64,000 nucleotides of DNA from Persicaria tinctoria (taxonomy: Eukaryota > Streptophyta > Magnoliopsida > Caryophyllales > Polygonaceae), in contig JBANSL010000002.1 in the NCBI GenBank assembly GCA_037127255.1, forward strand, positions 4,818,001 through 4,882,000, in the 5' to 3' direction. The notes beneath the pieces are model-generated. The model had not been told where the DNA came from, did not search any database, and saw only the letters and a program-made list of their open reading frames with translations. Positions 1 through 10,447 of this stretch are shown here, piece after piece. The position numbers and the translations under genes were made by a program. How positions within the stretch are numbered: position 1 is the first letter of the stretch; each line of letters starts with the position of its first letter.

Positions 1-47
1 AAAAAATATGAAAATCTCAAAAAATGAAAAATCCAAAATACTTTGCA
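1..47 (+). repeat. Partial monomer at left edge
   Basis: The last 47 bp of a monomer, covering the A-tract segment and ending TTTGCA just before the +1 of the first complete unit. It lacks the diagnostic sites, so its class cannot be called. The array therefore continues to the left of the window. Confidence 0.95.
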
Positions 48-788
48 CTAGGCAAGGTGGGATGCTGTTAAGGACATCCGTCCACAAAACTCCCGCCCGG
101 GATGTCCAAATGGGCCCGGAATTAAGGTAATGTCCCTCTGAACACCCGTTGCGGACACATGCTCGGTATTTTTTGAATAACTTGAGATCCGTTGGTCCAA
201 TCGGGCCGTTTGATGACTCCTGGGAAAGCTAACTTCGATAACTACGACTTTACTAGGGAGGTTTTCAGAGAATTCCTCCTCTAAAAAGACAAAAAAACCA
301 TTTTTCCCAAGCTTAAATTTGGGCAAATTTTCGGCTTTTTTCAAAGGGGTTAGTACACGAAAAAATATGAAAATCTCAAAAAATGAAAAATCCAAAATAC
401 TTTGCACTAGGCAAGGTGGGATGCTGTTAAGGACATCCGTCCACAAAACTCCCGCCCGGGATGTCCAAATGGGCCCGGAATTAAGGTAATGTCCCTCTGA
501 ACAGCCGTTGCGGACACATGCTCGGTATTTTTTGAATAACTTGAGATCCGTTGGTCCAATCGGGCCGTTTGATGACTCCTGGGAAAGCTAACTTCGATAG
601 CTACGACTTTACTGGGGAGGTTTTCAGAGAATTCCTCCTCTAAAAGGGCCAAAAAACTATTTTTTCAAGGCTTAAATTTGGGAAATTTTCGGATTTTTTC
701 AAAGGGGTTAGTACACGAAAAAATATGAAAATCTCAAAAAATGAAAAATCCAAAATACTTTGCACTAGGCAAGGTGGGATGCTGTTAA

Positions 789-824
789 GGACATCCGTCC
801 ACAAAACTCCCGCCCGGGATGTCC
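789..824. other. Inverted repeat GGACATCC-N20-GGATGTCC (representative copy)
   Basis: Two perfect 8-bp complementary arms separated by 20 bp, at +25 to +32 and +53 to +60 of the monomer. It recurs in most monomers. Some classes weaken it: the CCCGGAATG class A monomers of the right domain keep only a 6-bp stem, the TCCGAG class B monomers keep 7 bp, and the monomer at 10089 has C to T at 10120 inside the left arm. The dyad could extrude as a hairpin or be a protein site. The sequence alone does not show either. Confidence 0.6.
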
Positions 825-906
825 AAATGGGCCCGGAATTAAGGTAATGTCCCTCTGAACACCCGTTGCGGACACATGCTCGGTATTTTTTGAATAACTT
901 GAGATC

Positions 907-923
907 CGTTGGTCCAATCGGGC
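907..923 (+). other. CENP-B-box-like stretch (weak, representative copy)
   Basis: Compared with the mammalian pattern nTTCGnnnnAnnCGGGn, the right part AnnCGGG is a full match (AATCGGG at 916-922) but the TTCG part matches at only 2 of 4 positions, giving 7 of 9 key bases. The site recurs in nearly every monomer, with CCAGTCGGG variants still matching. It is destroyed where CGGGCC has become CTTGCC. A chance match is quite possible. Confidence 0.2.
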
Positions 924-1072
924 CGTTTGATGACTCCTGGGAAAGCTAACTTCGATAACTACGACTTTACTAGGGAGGTTTTCAGAGAATTCCTCCTCTA
1001 AAAAGACAAAAAAACCATTTTTCCCAAGCTTAAATTTGGGCAAATTTTCGGCTTTTTTCAAAGGGGTTAGTA

Positions 1073-1117
1073 CACGAAAAAATATGAAAATCTCAAAAAA
1101 TGAAAAATCCAAAATAC
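1073..1117. other. Repeated A-tract segment (representative copy)
   Basis: Five runs of 4-6 A's follow one another with centres about 7.5-9 bp apart, over +309 to +353 of the monomer. The segment contains a degenerate ~16-bp internal duplication (GAAAATCTCAAAAAAT against GAAAAATCCAAAATAC). Such spacing is compatible with intrinsic DNA curvature and nucleosome positioning, common in satellites, although it is shorter than the ~10.5-bp helical repeat. The segment is almost invariant across all monomers; the exceptions are at 5024, 24044-24050, 43412 and 49484-49488. Confidence 0.5.
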
Positions 1118-3274
1118 TTTGCACTAGGCAAGGTGGGATGCTGTTAAGGACATCCGTCCACAAAACTCCCGCCCGGGATGTCCAAATGGGCCCGGAATTA
1201 AGGTAATGTCCCTCTGAACAGCCGTTGCGGACACATGCTCGGTATTTTTTGAATAACTTGAGATCCGTTGGTTCAATCGGGCCGTTTGATGACTCCTGGG
1301 AAAGCTAACTTCGATAACTACGACTTTACTAGGGAGGTTTTCAGAGAATTCCTCCTCTAAAAAGACAAAAAAACAATTTTTCCCAAGCTTAAATTTGGGC
1401 AAATTTTCGGCTTTTTTCAAAGGGGTTAGTACACGAAAAAATATGAAAATCTCAAAAAATGAAAAATCCAAAATACTTTGCACTAGGCAAGGTGGGATGC
1501 TGTTAAGGACATCCGTCCACAAAACTCCCGTCCGAGATGTCCAAATGGGCCCGGAATTAAGGTAATGTCCCTCTGAACAGCCGTTGCGGACACATGCTCG
1601 GTATTTTTTGAATAACTTGAGATCCGTTGGTCCAATCGGGCCGTTTGATGACTCCTGGGAAAGCTAACTTCGATAGCTACGACTTTACTGGGGAGGTTTT
1701 CAGAGAATTCCTCCTCTAAAAGGGCCAAAAAACTATTTTTTCAAGGCTTAAATTTGGGAAATTTTCGGATTTTTTCAAAGGGGTTAGTACACGAAAAAAT
1801 ATGAAAATCTCAAAAAATGAAAAATCCAAAATACTTTGCACTAGGCAAGGTGGGATGCTGTTAAGGACATCCGTCCACAAAACTCCCGCCCGGGATGTCC
1901 AAATGGGCCCGGAATTAAGGTAATGTCCCTCTGAACACCCGTTGCGGACACATGCTCGGTATTTTTTGAATAACTTGAGATCCGTTGGTCCAGTCGGGCC
2001 GTTTGAGGACTCCTGGGAAAGCTAACTTCGATAGCTACGACTTTACTAGGGAGGTTTTCAGAGAATTCCTCCTCTAAAAGGGCCAAAAAACTATTTTTTC
2101 AAGGCTTAAATTTGGGAAATTTTCGGATTTTTTCAAAGGGGTTAGTACACGAAAAAATATGAAAATCTCAAAAAATGAAAAATCCAAAATACTTTGCACT
2201 AGGCAAGGTGGGATGCTGTTAAGGACATCCGTCCACAAAACTCCCGCCCGGGATGTCCAAATGGGCCCGGAATTAAGGTAATGTCCCTCTGAACACCCGT
2301 TGCGGACACATGCTCGGTATTTTTTGAATAACTTGAGATCCGTTGGTCCAATCGGGCCGTTTGATGACTCCTGGGAAAGCTAACTTCGATAACTACGACT
2401 TTACTAGGGAGGTTTTCAGAGAATTCCTCCTCTAAAAAGACAAAAAAACCATTTTTCCCAAGCTTAAATTTGGGCAAATTTTCGGCTTTTTTCAAAGGGG
2501 TTAGTACACGAAAAAATATGAAAATCTCAAAAAATGAAAAATCCAAAATACTTTGCACTAGGCAAGGTGGGATGCTGTTAAGGACATCCGTCCACAAAAC
2601 TCCCGCCCGGGATGTCCAAATGGGCCCGGAATTAAGGTAATGTCCCTCTGAACACCCGTTGCGGACACATGCTCGGTATTTTTTGAATAACTTGAGATCC
2701 GTTGGTCCAGTCGGGCCGTTTGAGGACTCCTGGGAAAGCTAACTTCGATAGCTACGACTTTACTAGGGAGGTTTTCAGAGAATTCCTCCTCTAAAAGGGC
2801 CAAAAAACTATTTTTTCAAGGCTTAAATTTGGGAAATTTTCGGATTTTTTCAAAGGGGTTAGTACACGAAAAAATATGAAAATCTCAAAAAATGAAAAAT
2901 CCAAAATACTTTGCACTAGGCAAGGTGGGATGCTGTTAAGGACATCCGTCCACAAAACTCCCGCCCGGGATGTCCAAATGGGCCCGGAATTAAGGTAATG
3001 TCCCTCTGAACACCCGTTGCGGACACATGCTCGGTATTTTTTGAATAACTTGAGATCCGTTGGTCCAATCGGGCCGTTTGATGACTCCTGGGAAAGCTAA
3101 CTTCGATAACTACGACTTTACTAGGGAGGTTTTCAGAGAATTCCTCCTCTAAAAAGACAAAAAAACCATTTTTCCCAAGCTTAAATTTGGGCAAATTTTC
3201 GGCTTTTTTCAAAGGGGTTAGTACACGAAAAAATATGAAAATCTCAAAAAATGAAAAATCCAAAATACTTTGCA

Positions 3275-5784
3275 CTAGGCAAGGTGGGATGCTGTTAAGG
3301 ACATCCGTCCACAAAACTCCCGCCCGGGATGTCCAAATGGGCCCGGAATTAAGGTAATGTCCCTCTGAACACCCGTTGCGGACACATGCTCGGTATTTTT
3401 TGAATAACTTGAGATCCGTTGGTCCAGTCGGGCCGTTTGAGGACTCCTGGGAAAGCTAACTTCGATAGCTACGACTTTACTGGGGAGGTTTTTATAGAAT
3501 TCCTCCTCTAAAAAGACTAAAAAACCATTTTTCCCAGGCTTAAATTTGGGCAAATTTTCGGCTTTTTTCAAAGGGGTTAGTACACGAAAAAATATGAAAA
3601 TCTCAAAAAATGAAAAATCCAAAATACTTTGCACTAGGCAAGGTGGGATGCTGTTAAGGACATCCGTCCACAAAACTCCCGCCCGGGATGTCCAAATGGG
3701 CCCGGAATTAAGGTAATGTCCCTCTGAACAGCCGTTGCGGACACATGCTCGGTATTTTTTGAATAACTTGAGATCCGTTGGTCCAATCGGGCCGTTTGAT
3801 GACTCCTGGGAAAGCTAACTTCGATAGCTACGACTTTACTGGGGAGGTTTTCAGAGAATTCCTCCTCTAAAAGGGCCAAAAAACTATTTTTTCAAGGCTT
3901 AAATTTGGGCAAATTTTCGGCTTTTTTCAAAGGGGTTAGTACACGAAAAAATATGAAAATCTCAAAAAATGAAAAATCCAAAATACTTTGCACTAGGCAA
4001 GGTGGGATGCTGTTAAGGACATCCGTCCACAAAACTCCCGCCCGGGATGTCCAAATGGGCCCGGAATTAAGGTAATGTCCCTCTGAACAGCCGTTGCGGA
4101 CACATGCTCGGTATTTTTTGAATAACTTGAGATCCGTTGGTCCAGTCGGGCCGTTTGATGACTCCTGGGAAAGCTAACTTCGATAGCTACGACTTTACTG
4201 GGGAGGTTTTCAGAGAATTCCTCCTCTAAAAGGGCCAAAAAACTATTTTTTCAAGGCTTAAATTTGGGAAATTTTCGGATTTTTTCAAAGGGGTTAGTAC
4301 ACGAAAAAATATGAAAATCTCAAAAAATGAAAAATCCAAAATACTTTGCACTAGGCAAGGTGGGATGCTGTTAAGGACATCCGTCCACAAAACTCCCGCC
4401 CGGGATGTCCAAATGGGCCCGGAATTAAGGTAATGTCCCTCTGAACACCCGTTGCGGACACATGCTCGGTATTATTTGAATAACTTGAGATCCGTTAGTT
4501 CAATCGGGCCGTTTGATGACTCCTGGGAAAGCTAACTTCGATAACTACGACTTTACTAGGGAGGTTTTCAGAGAATTCCTCCTCTAAAAAGACAAAAACA
4601 CTATTTTTCCCAAGCTTAAATTTGGGCAAATTTTCGGATTTTTTCATAGGGGTTAGTACACGAAAAAATATGAAAATCTCAAAAAATGAAAAATCCAAAA
4701 TACTTTGCACTAGGCAAGGTGGGATGCTGTTAAGGACATCCGTCCACAAAACTCCCGTCCGGGATGTCCAAATGGGCCCGGAATTAAGGTAATGTCCCTC
4801 TGAACAGCCGTTGCGGACACATGCTCGGTATTTTTTGAATAACTTGAGATCCGTTGGTCCAATCGGGCCGTTTGATGACTCCTGGGAAAGCTAACTTCGA
4901 TAGCTACGACTTTACTGGGGAGGTTTTCAGAGAATTCCTCCTCTAAAAGGGCCAAAAAACTATTTTTTCAAGGCTTAAATTTGGGAAATTTTCGGATTTT
5001 TTCAAAGGGGTTAGTACACGAAAGAATATGAAAATCTCAAAAAATGAAAAATCCAAAATACTTTGCACTAGGCAAGGTGGGATGCTGTTAAGGACATCCG
5101 TCCACAAAACTCCCGCCCGGGATGTCCAAATGGGCCCGGAATTAAGGTAATGTCCCTCTGAACACCCGTTGCGGACACATGCTCGGTATTTTTTGAATAA
5201 CTTGAGATCCGTTGGTCCAATCGGGCCGTTTGATGACTCCTGGGAAAGCTAACTTCGATAGCTACGACTTTACTGGGGAGGTTTTCAGAGAATTCCTCCT
5301 CTAAAAGGGCCAAAAAACTATTTTTTCAAGGCTTAAATTTGGGCAAATTTTCGGCTTTTTTCAAAGGGGTTAGTACACGAAAAAATATGAAAATCTCAAA
5401 AAATGAAAAATCCAAAATACTTTGCACTAGGCAAGGTGGGATGCTGTTAAGGACATCCGTCCACAAAACTCCCGCCCGGGATGTCCAAATGGGCCCGGAA
5501 TTAAGGTAATGTCCCTCTGAACACCCGTTGCGGACACATGCTCGGTATTTTTTGAATAACTTGAGATCCGTTGGTCCAGTCGGGCCGTTTGATGACTCCT
5601 GGGAAAGCTAACTTCGATAGCTACGACTTTACTGGGGAGGTTTTCAGAGAATTCCTCCTCTAAAAGGGCCAAAAAACTATTTTTTCAAGGCTTAAATTTG
5701 GGAAATTTTCGGATTTTTTCAAAGGGGTTAGTACACGAAAAAATATGAAAATCTCAAAAAATGAAAAATCCAAAATACTTTGCA
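3275..5784 (+). repeat. Seven-monomer HOR C-D-B-A2-B-D-B, copy 1
   Basis: A 2,510-bp unit. Starts: 3275 C (TTTTTATAG, AGACTAAA, CCCAGG), 3634 D (CAGCCG, CCAATC), 3993 B (CAGCCG, CCAGTC, GATGAC), 4351 A2 (TATTATTTG, TTAGTTC, CATAGGGG), 4710 B (TCCGGG, CAGCCG), 5068 D (CACCCG), 5427 B (CACCCG, CCAGTC, GATGAC). Every marker combination reappears in the same order at 10448-12957. The B monomer at 4710 has a private A to G at 5024. Confidence 0.93.
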
Positions 5785-7218
5785 CTAGGCAAGGTGGGAT
5801 GCTGTTAAGGACATCCGTCCACAAAACTCCCGCCCGGGATGTCCAAATGGGCCCGGAATTAAGGTAATGTCCCTCTGAACACCCGTTGCGGACACATGCT
5901 CGGTATTTTTTGAATAACTTGAGATCCGTTGGTCCAATCGGGCCGTTTGATGACTCCTGGGAAAGCTAACTTCGATAACTACGACTTTACTAGGGAGGTT
6001 TTCAGAGAATTCCTCCTCTAAAAAGACAAAAAAACCATTTTTCCCAAGCTTAAATTTGGGCAAATTTTCGGCTTTTTTCAAAGGGGTTAGTACACGAAAA
6101 AATATGAAAATCTCAAAAAATGAAAAATCCAAAATACTTTGCACTAGGCAAGGTGGGATGCTGTTAAGGACATCCGTCCACAAAACTCCCGCCCGGGATG
6201 TCCAAATGGGCCCGGAATTAAGGTAATGTCCCTCTGAACAGCCGTTGCGGACACATGCTCGGTATTTTTTGAATAACTTGAGATCCGTTGGTTCAATCGG
6301 GCCGTTTGATGACTCCTGGGAAAGCTAACTTCGATAACTACGACTTTACTAGGGAGGTTTTCAGAGAATTCCTCCTCTAAAAAGACAAAAAAACCATTTT
6401 TCCCAAGCTTAAATTTGGGCAAATTTTCGGCTTTTTTCAAAGGGGTTAGTACACGAAAAAATATGAAAATCTCAAAAAATGAAAAATCCAAAATACTTTG
6501 CACTAGGCAAGGTGGGATGCTGTTAAGGACATCCGTCCACAAAACTCCCGTCCGAGATGTCCAAATGGGCCCGGAATTAAGGTAATGTCCCTCTGAACAG
6601 CCGTTGCGGACACATGCTCGGTATTTTTTGAATAACTTGAGATCCGTTGGTCCAATCGGGCCGTTTGATGACTCCTGGGAAAGCTAACTTCGATAGCTAC
6701 GACTTTACTGGGGAGGTTTTCAGAGAATTCCTCCTCTAAAAGGGCCAAAAAACTATTTTTTCAAGGCTTAAATTTGGGAAATTTTCGGATTTTTTCAAAG
6801 GGGTTAGTACACGAAAAAATATGAAAATCTCAAAAAATGAAAAATCCAAAATACTTTGCACTAGGCAAGGTGGGATGCTGTTAAGGACATCCGTCCACAA
6901 AACTCCCGCCCGGGATGTCCAAATGGGCCCGGAATTAAGGTAATGTCCCTCTGAACACCCGTTGCGGACACATGCTCGGTATTTTTTGAATAACTTGAGA
7001 TCCGTTGGTCCAGTCGGGCCGTTTGAGGACTCCTGGGAAAGCTAACTTCGATAGCTACGACTTTACTAGGGAGGTTTTCAGAGAATTCCTCCTCTAAAAG
7101 GGCCAAAAAACTATTTTTTCAAGGCTTAAATTTGGGAAATTTTCGGATTTTTTCAAAGGGGTTAGTACACGAAAAAATATGAAAATCTCAAAAAATGAAA
7201 AATCCAAAATACTTTGCA
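5785..7218 (+). repeat. Copy of the 765-2198 four-monomer series
   Basis: Starts 5785 A, 6144 A (TTCAATC, CAGCCG), 6503 B (TCCGAG) and 6861 B (CCAGTC, GAGGAC, TAGGG) repeat the order at 765, 1124, 1483 and 1841 with a constant 5,020-bp displacement. The copy at 6144 lacks the C to A change at 1375, so that change arose after the duplication or was lost by conversion. Confidence 0.9.
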
Positions 7219-9372
7219 CTAGGCAAGGTGGGATGCTGTTAAGGACATCCGTCCACAAAACTCCCGCCCGGGATGTCCAAATGGGCCCGGAATTAAGGTA
7301 ATGTCCCTCTGAACACCCGTTGCGGACACATGCTCGGTATTTTTTGAATAACTTGAGATCCGTTGGTCCAATCGGGCCGTTTGATGACTCCTGGGAAAGC
7401 TAACTTCGATAACTACGACTTTACTAGGGAGGTTTTCAGAGAATTCCTCCTCTAAAAAGACAAAAAAACCATTTTTCCCAAGCTTAAATTTGGGCAAATT
7501 TTCGGCTTTTTTCAAAGGGGTTAGTACACGAAAAAATATGAAAATCTCAAAAAATGAAAAATCCAAAATACTTTGCACTAGGCAAGGTGGGATGCTGTTA
7601 AGGACATCCGTCCACAAAACTCCCGCCCGGGATGTCCAAATGGGCCCGGAATTAAGGTAATGTCCCTCTGAACACCCGTTGCGGACACATGCTCGGTATT
7701 TTTTGAATAACTTGAGATCCGTTGGTCCAATCGGGCCGTTTGATGACTCCTGGGAAAGCTAACTTCGATAACTACGACTTTACTAGGGAGGTTTTCAGAG
7801 AATTCCTCCTCTAAAAAGACAAAAAAACCATTTTTCCCAAGCTTAAATTTGGGCAAATTTTCGGCTTTTTTCAAAGGGGTTAGTACACGAAAAAATATGA
7901 AAATCTCAAAAAATGAAAAATCCAAAATACTTTGCACTAGGCAAGGTGGGATGCTGTTAAGGACATCCGTCCACAAAACTCCCGCCCGGGATGTCCAAAT
8001 GGGCCCGGAATTAAGGTAATGTCCCTCTGAACACCCGTTGCGGACACATGCTCGGTATTTTTTGAATAACTTGAGATCCGTTGGTCCAATCGGGCCGTTT
8101 GATGACTCCTGGGAAAGCTAACTTCGATAACTACGACTTTACTAGGGAGGTTTTCAGAGAATTCCTCCTCTAAAAAGACAAAAAAACCATTTTTCCCAAG
8201 CTTAAATTTGGGCAAATTTTCGGCTTTTTTCAAAGGGGTTAGTACACGAAAAAATATGAAAATCTCAAAAAATGAAAAATCCAAAATACTTTGCACTAGG
8301 CAAGGTGGGATGCTGTTAAGGACATCCGTCCACAAAACTCCCGCCCGGGATGTCCAAATGGGCCCGGAATTAAGGTAATGTCCCTCTGAACACCCGTTGC
8401 GGACACATGCTCGGTATTTTTTGAATAACTTGAGATCCGTTGGTCCAATCGGGCCGTTTGATGACTCCTGGGAAAGCTAACTTCGATAACTACGACTTTA
8501 CTAGGGAGGTTTTCAGAGAATTCCTCCTCTAAAAAGACAAAAAAACCATTTTTCCCAAGCTTAAATTTGGGCAAATTTTCGGCTTTTTTCAAAGGGGTTA
8601 GTACACGAAAAAATATGAAAATCTCAAAAAATGAAAAATCCAAAATACTTTGCACTAGGCAAGGTGGGATGCTGTTAAGGACATCCGTCCACAAAACTCC
8701 CGCCCGGGATGTCCAAATGGGCCCGGAATTAAGGTAATGTCCCTCTGAACACCCGTTGCGGACACATGCTCGGTATTTTTTGAATAACTTGAGATCCGTT
8801 GGTCCAATCGGGCCGTTTGATGACTCCTGGGAAAGCTAACTTCGATAACTACGACTTTACTAGGGAGGTTTTCAGAGAATTCCTCCTCTAAAAAGACAAA
8901 AAAACCATTTTTCCCAAGCTTAAATTTGGGCAAATTTTCGGCTTTTTTCAAAGGGGTTAGTACACGAAAAAATATGAAAATCTCAAAAAATGAAAAATCC
9001 AAAATACTTTGCACTAGGCAAGGTGGGATGCTGTTAAGGACATCCGTCCACAAAACTCCCGCCCGGGATGTCCAAATGGGCCCGGAATTAAGGTAATGTC
9101 CCTCTGAACACCCGTTGCGGACACATGCTCGGTATTTTTTGAATAACTTGAGATCCGTTGGTCCAATCGGGCCGTTTGATGACTCCTGGGAAAGCTAACT
9201 TCGATAACTACGACTTTACTAGGGAGGTTTTCAGAGAATTCCTCCTCTAAAAAGACAAAAAAACCATTTTTCCCAAGCTTAAATTTGGGCAAATTTTCGG
9301 CTTTTTTCAAAGGGGTTAGTACACGAAAAAATATGAAAATCTCAAAAAATGAAAAATCCAAAATACTTTGCA
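7219..9372 (+). repeat. Run of six consecutive class A monomers
   Basis: Monomers at 7219, 7578, 7937, 8296, 8655 and 9014 are all class A with the same markers (CACCCG, CCAATC, GATGAC, GATAAC, TAGGG, HindIII). I see no difference among them by eye. Elsewhere in the left domain A monomers rarely sit more than two together. The pattern fits very recent single-monomer amplification by unequal exchange or slippage. HindIII would cut this stretch into 359-bp pieces. Confidence 0.9.
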
Positions 9373-10447
9373 CTAGGCAAGGTGGGATGCTGTTAAGGAC
9401 ATCCGTCCACAAAACTCCCGTCCGAGATGTCCAAATGGGCCCGGAATTAAGGTAATGTCCCTCTGAACAGCCGTTGCGGACACATGCTCGGTATTTTTTG
9501 AATAACTTGAGATCCGTTGGTCCAATCGGGCCGTTTGATGACTCCTGGGAAAGCTAACTTCGATAGCTACGACTTTACTGGGGAGGTTTTCAGAGAATTC
9601 CTCCTCTAAAAGGGCCAAAAAACTATTTTTTCAAGGCTTAAATTTGGGAAATTTTCGGATTTTTTCAAAGGGGTTAGTACACGAAAAAATATGAAAATCT
9701 CAAAAAATGAAAAATCCAAAATACTTTGCACTAGGCAAGGTGGGATGCTGTTAAGGACATCCGTCCACAAAACTCCCGCCCGGGATGTCCAAATGGGCCC
9801 GGAATTAAGGTAATGTCCCTCTGAACACCCGTTGCGGACACATGCTCGGTATTTTTTGAATAACTTGAGATCCGTTGGTCCAGTCGGGCCGTTTGAGGAC
9901 TCCTGGGAAAGCTAACTTCGATAGCTACGACTTTACTAGGGAGGTTTTCAGAGAATTCCTCCTCTAAAAGGGCCAAAAAACTATTTTTTCAAGGCTTAAA
10001 TTTGGGAAATTTTCGGATTTTTTCAAAGGGGTTAGTACACGAAAAAATATGAAAATCTCAAAAAATGAAAAATCCAAAATACTTTGCACTAGGCAAGGTG
10101 GGATGCTGTTAAGGACATCTGTCCACAAAACTCCCGCCCGGGATGTCCAAATGGGCCCGGAATTAAGGTAATGTCCCTCTGAACACCCGTTGCGGACACA
10201 TGCTCGGTATTTTTTGAATAACTTGAGATCCGTTGGTCCAATCGGGCCGTTTGATGACTCCTGGGAAAGCTAACTTCGATAACTACGACTTTACTAGGGA
10301 GGTTTTCAGAGAATTCCTCCTCTAAAAAGACAAAAAAACCATTTTTCCCAAGCTTAAATTTGGGCAAATTTTCGGCTTTTTTCAAAGGGGTTAGTACACG
10401 AAAAAATATGAAAATCTCAAAAAATGAAAAATCCAAAATACTTTGCA
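9373..10447 (+). repeat. B-B-A linker between HOR copies
   Basis: Starts 9373 B (TCCGAG), 9731 B (CCAGTC, GAGGAC, TAGGG) and 10089 A. This is the same series that precedes the first seven-monomer unit (1483, 1841, 2199), so the second large copy contains the left-flanking series twice (6503 and 9373) around the A run. The A monomer has a private C to T at 10120, in a CpG. Confidence 0.88.

Larger units (their letters stand above)
765..1123 (+). repeat. Reference class A monomer with internal landmarks
   Basis: A typical 359-bp class A unit, given as a reference for positions. Landmarks: 8-bp inverted repeat arms at +25 to +32 and +53 to +60; CCCGGG (SmaI) at +49 to +54; GGGCCC (ApaI) at +65 to +70; a CENP-B-box-like stretch at +143 to +159; GAATTC (EcoRI) at +223 to +228; AAGCTT (HindIII) at +262 to +267, inside CCCAA-N8-TTGGG; and a run of A-tracts at about +309 to +353. 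EcoRI is present in most monomers of the window. HindIII marks class A. SmaI is lost in monomers carrying TCCGGG, TCCGAG or CCCGGAATG. Confidence 0.95.
48..3274 (+). repeat. Left domain: mixed A and B monomers
   Basis: Nine monomers. Starts and classes: 48 A, 407 B, 765 A, 1124 A (TTCAATC, CAGCCG), 1483 B (TCCGAG), 1841 B (CCAGTC, GAGGAC, TAGGG), 2199 A, 2558 B (same as 1841), 2916 A. The A monomers at 48, 765, 2199 and 2916 share all markers. The one at 1124 has a private C to A at 1375. The four-monomer series starting at 765 (A, A with TTCAATC, B with TCCGAG, B with CCAGTC) recurs at 5785, exactly 5,020 bp downstream. Confidence 0.9.

Noticed and set aside
230..360. Intrinsic terminators or bacterial promoters in the A/T-rich part
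   Set aside because: The short stems next to T runs recur in every monomer without any gene to serve, and the context is a eukaryotic-type satellite.
48..406. Ancient dimer of a ~180-bp unit inside the monomer
   Set aside because: The two halves show no convincing alignment by eye. Only short local similarities exist, such as the ~16-bp duplication in the A-tract segment.
48..446. Recurrent open frame on the minus strand (132 residues in A, C and F monomers, 81 residues in B and D), repeated over 100 times
   Set aside because: The frame is longer than the monomer and overlaps its next copy, the period is not a multiple of three, one-base indels between classes break it without compensation, and most class differences change residues. 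It follows from near-identical repeats, not from coding constraint.
765..1123. Pol III promoter: A-box-like TAGGCAAGGTGG at +2 and B-box-like GGTTCAATC near +147 in some A monomers
   Set aside because: Both elements are imperfect, they lie about 145 bp apart with a T6 terminator-like run between them, and most monomers have CCAATC or CCAGTC instead. There is no tRNA or SINE structure.
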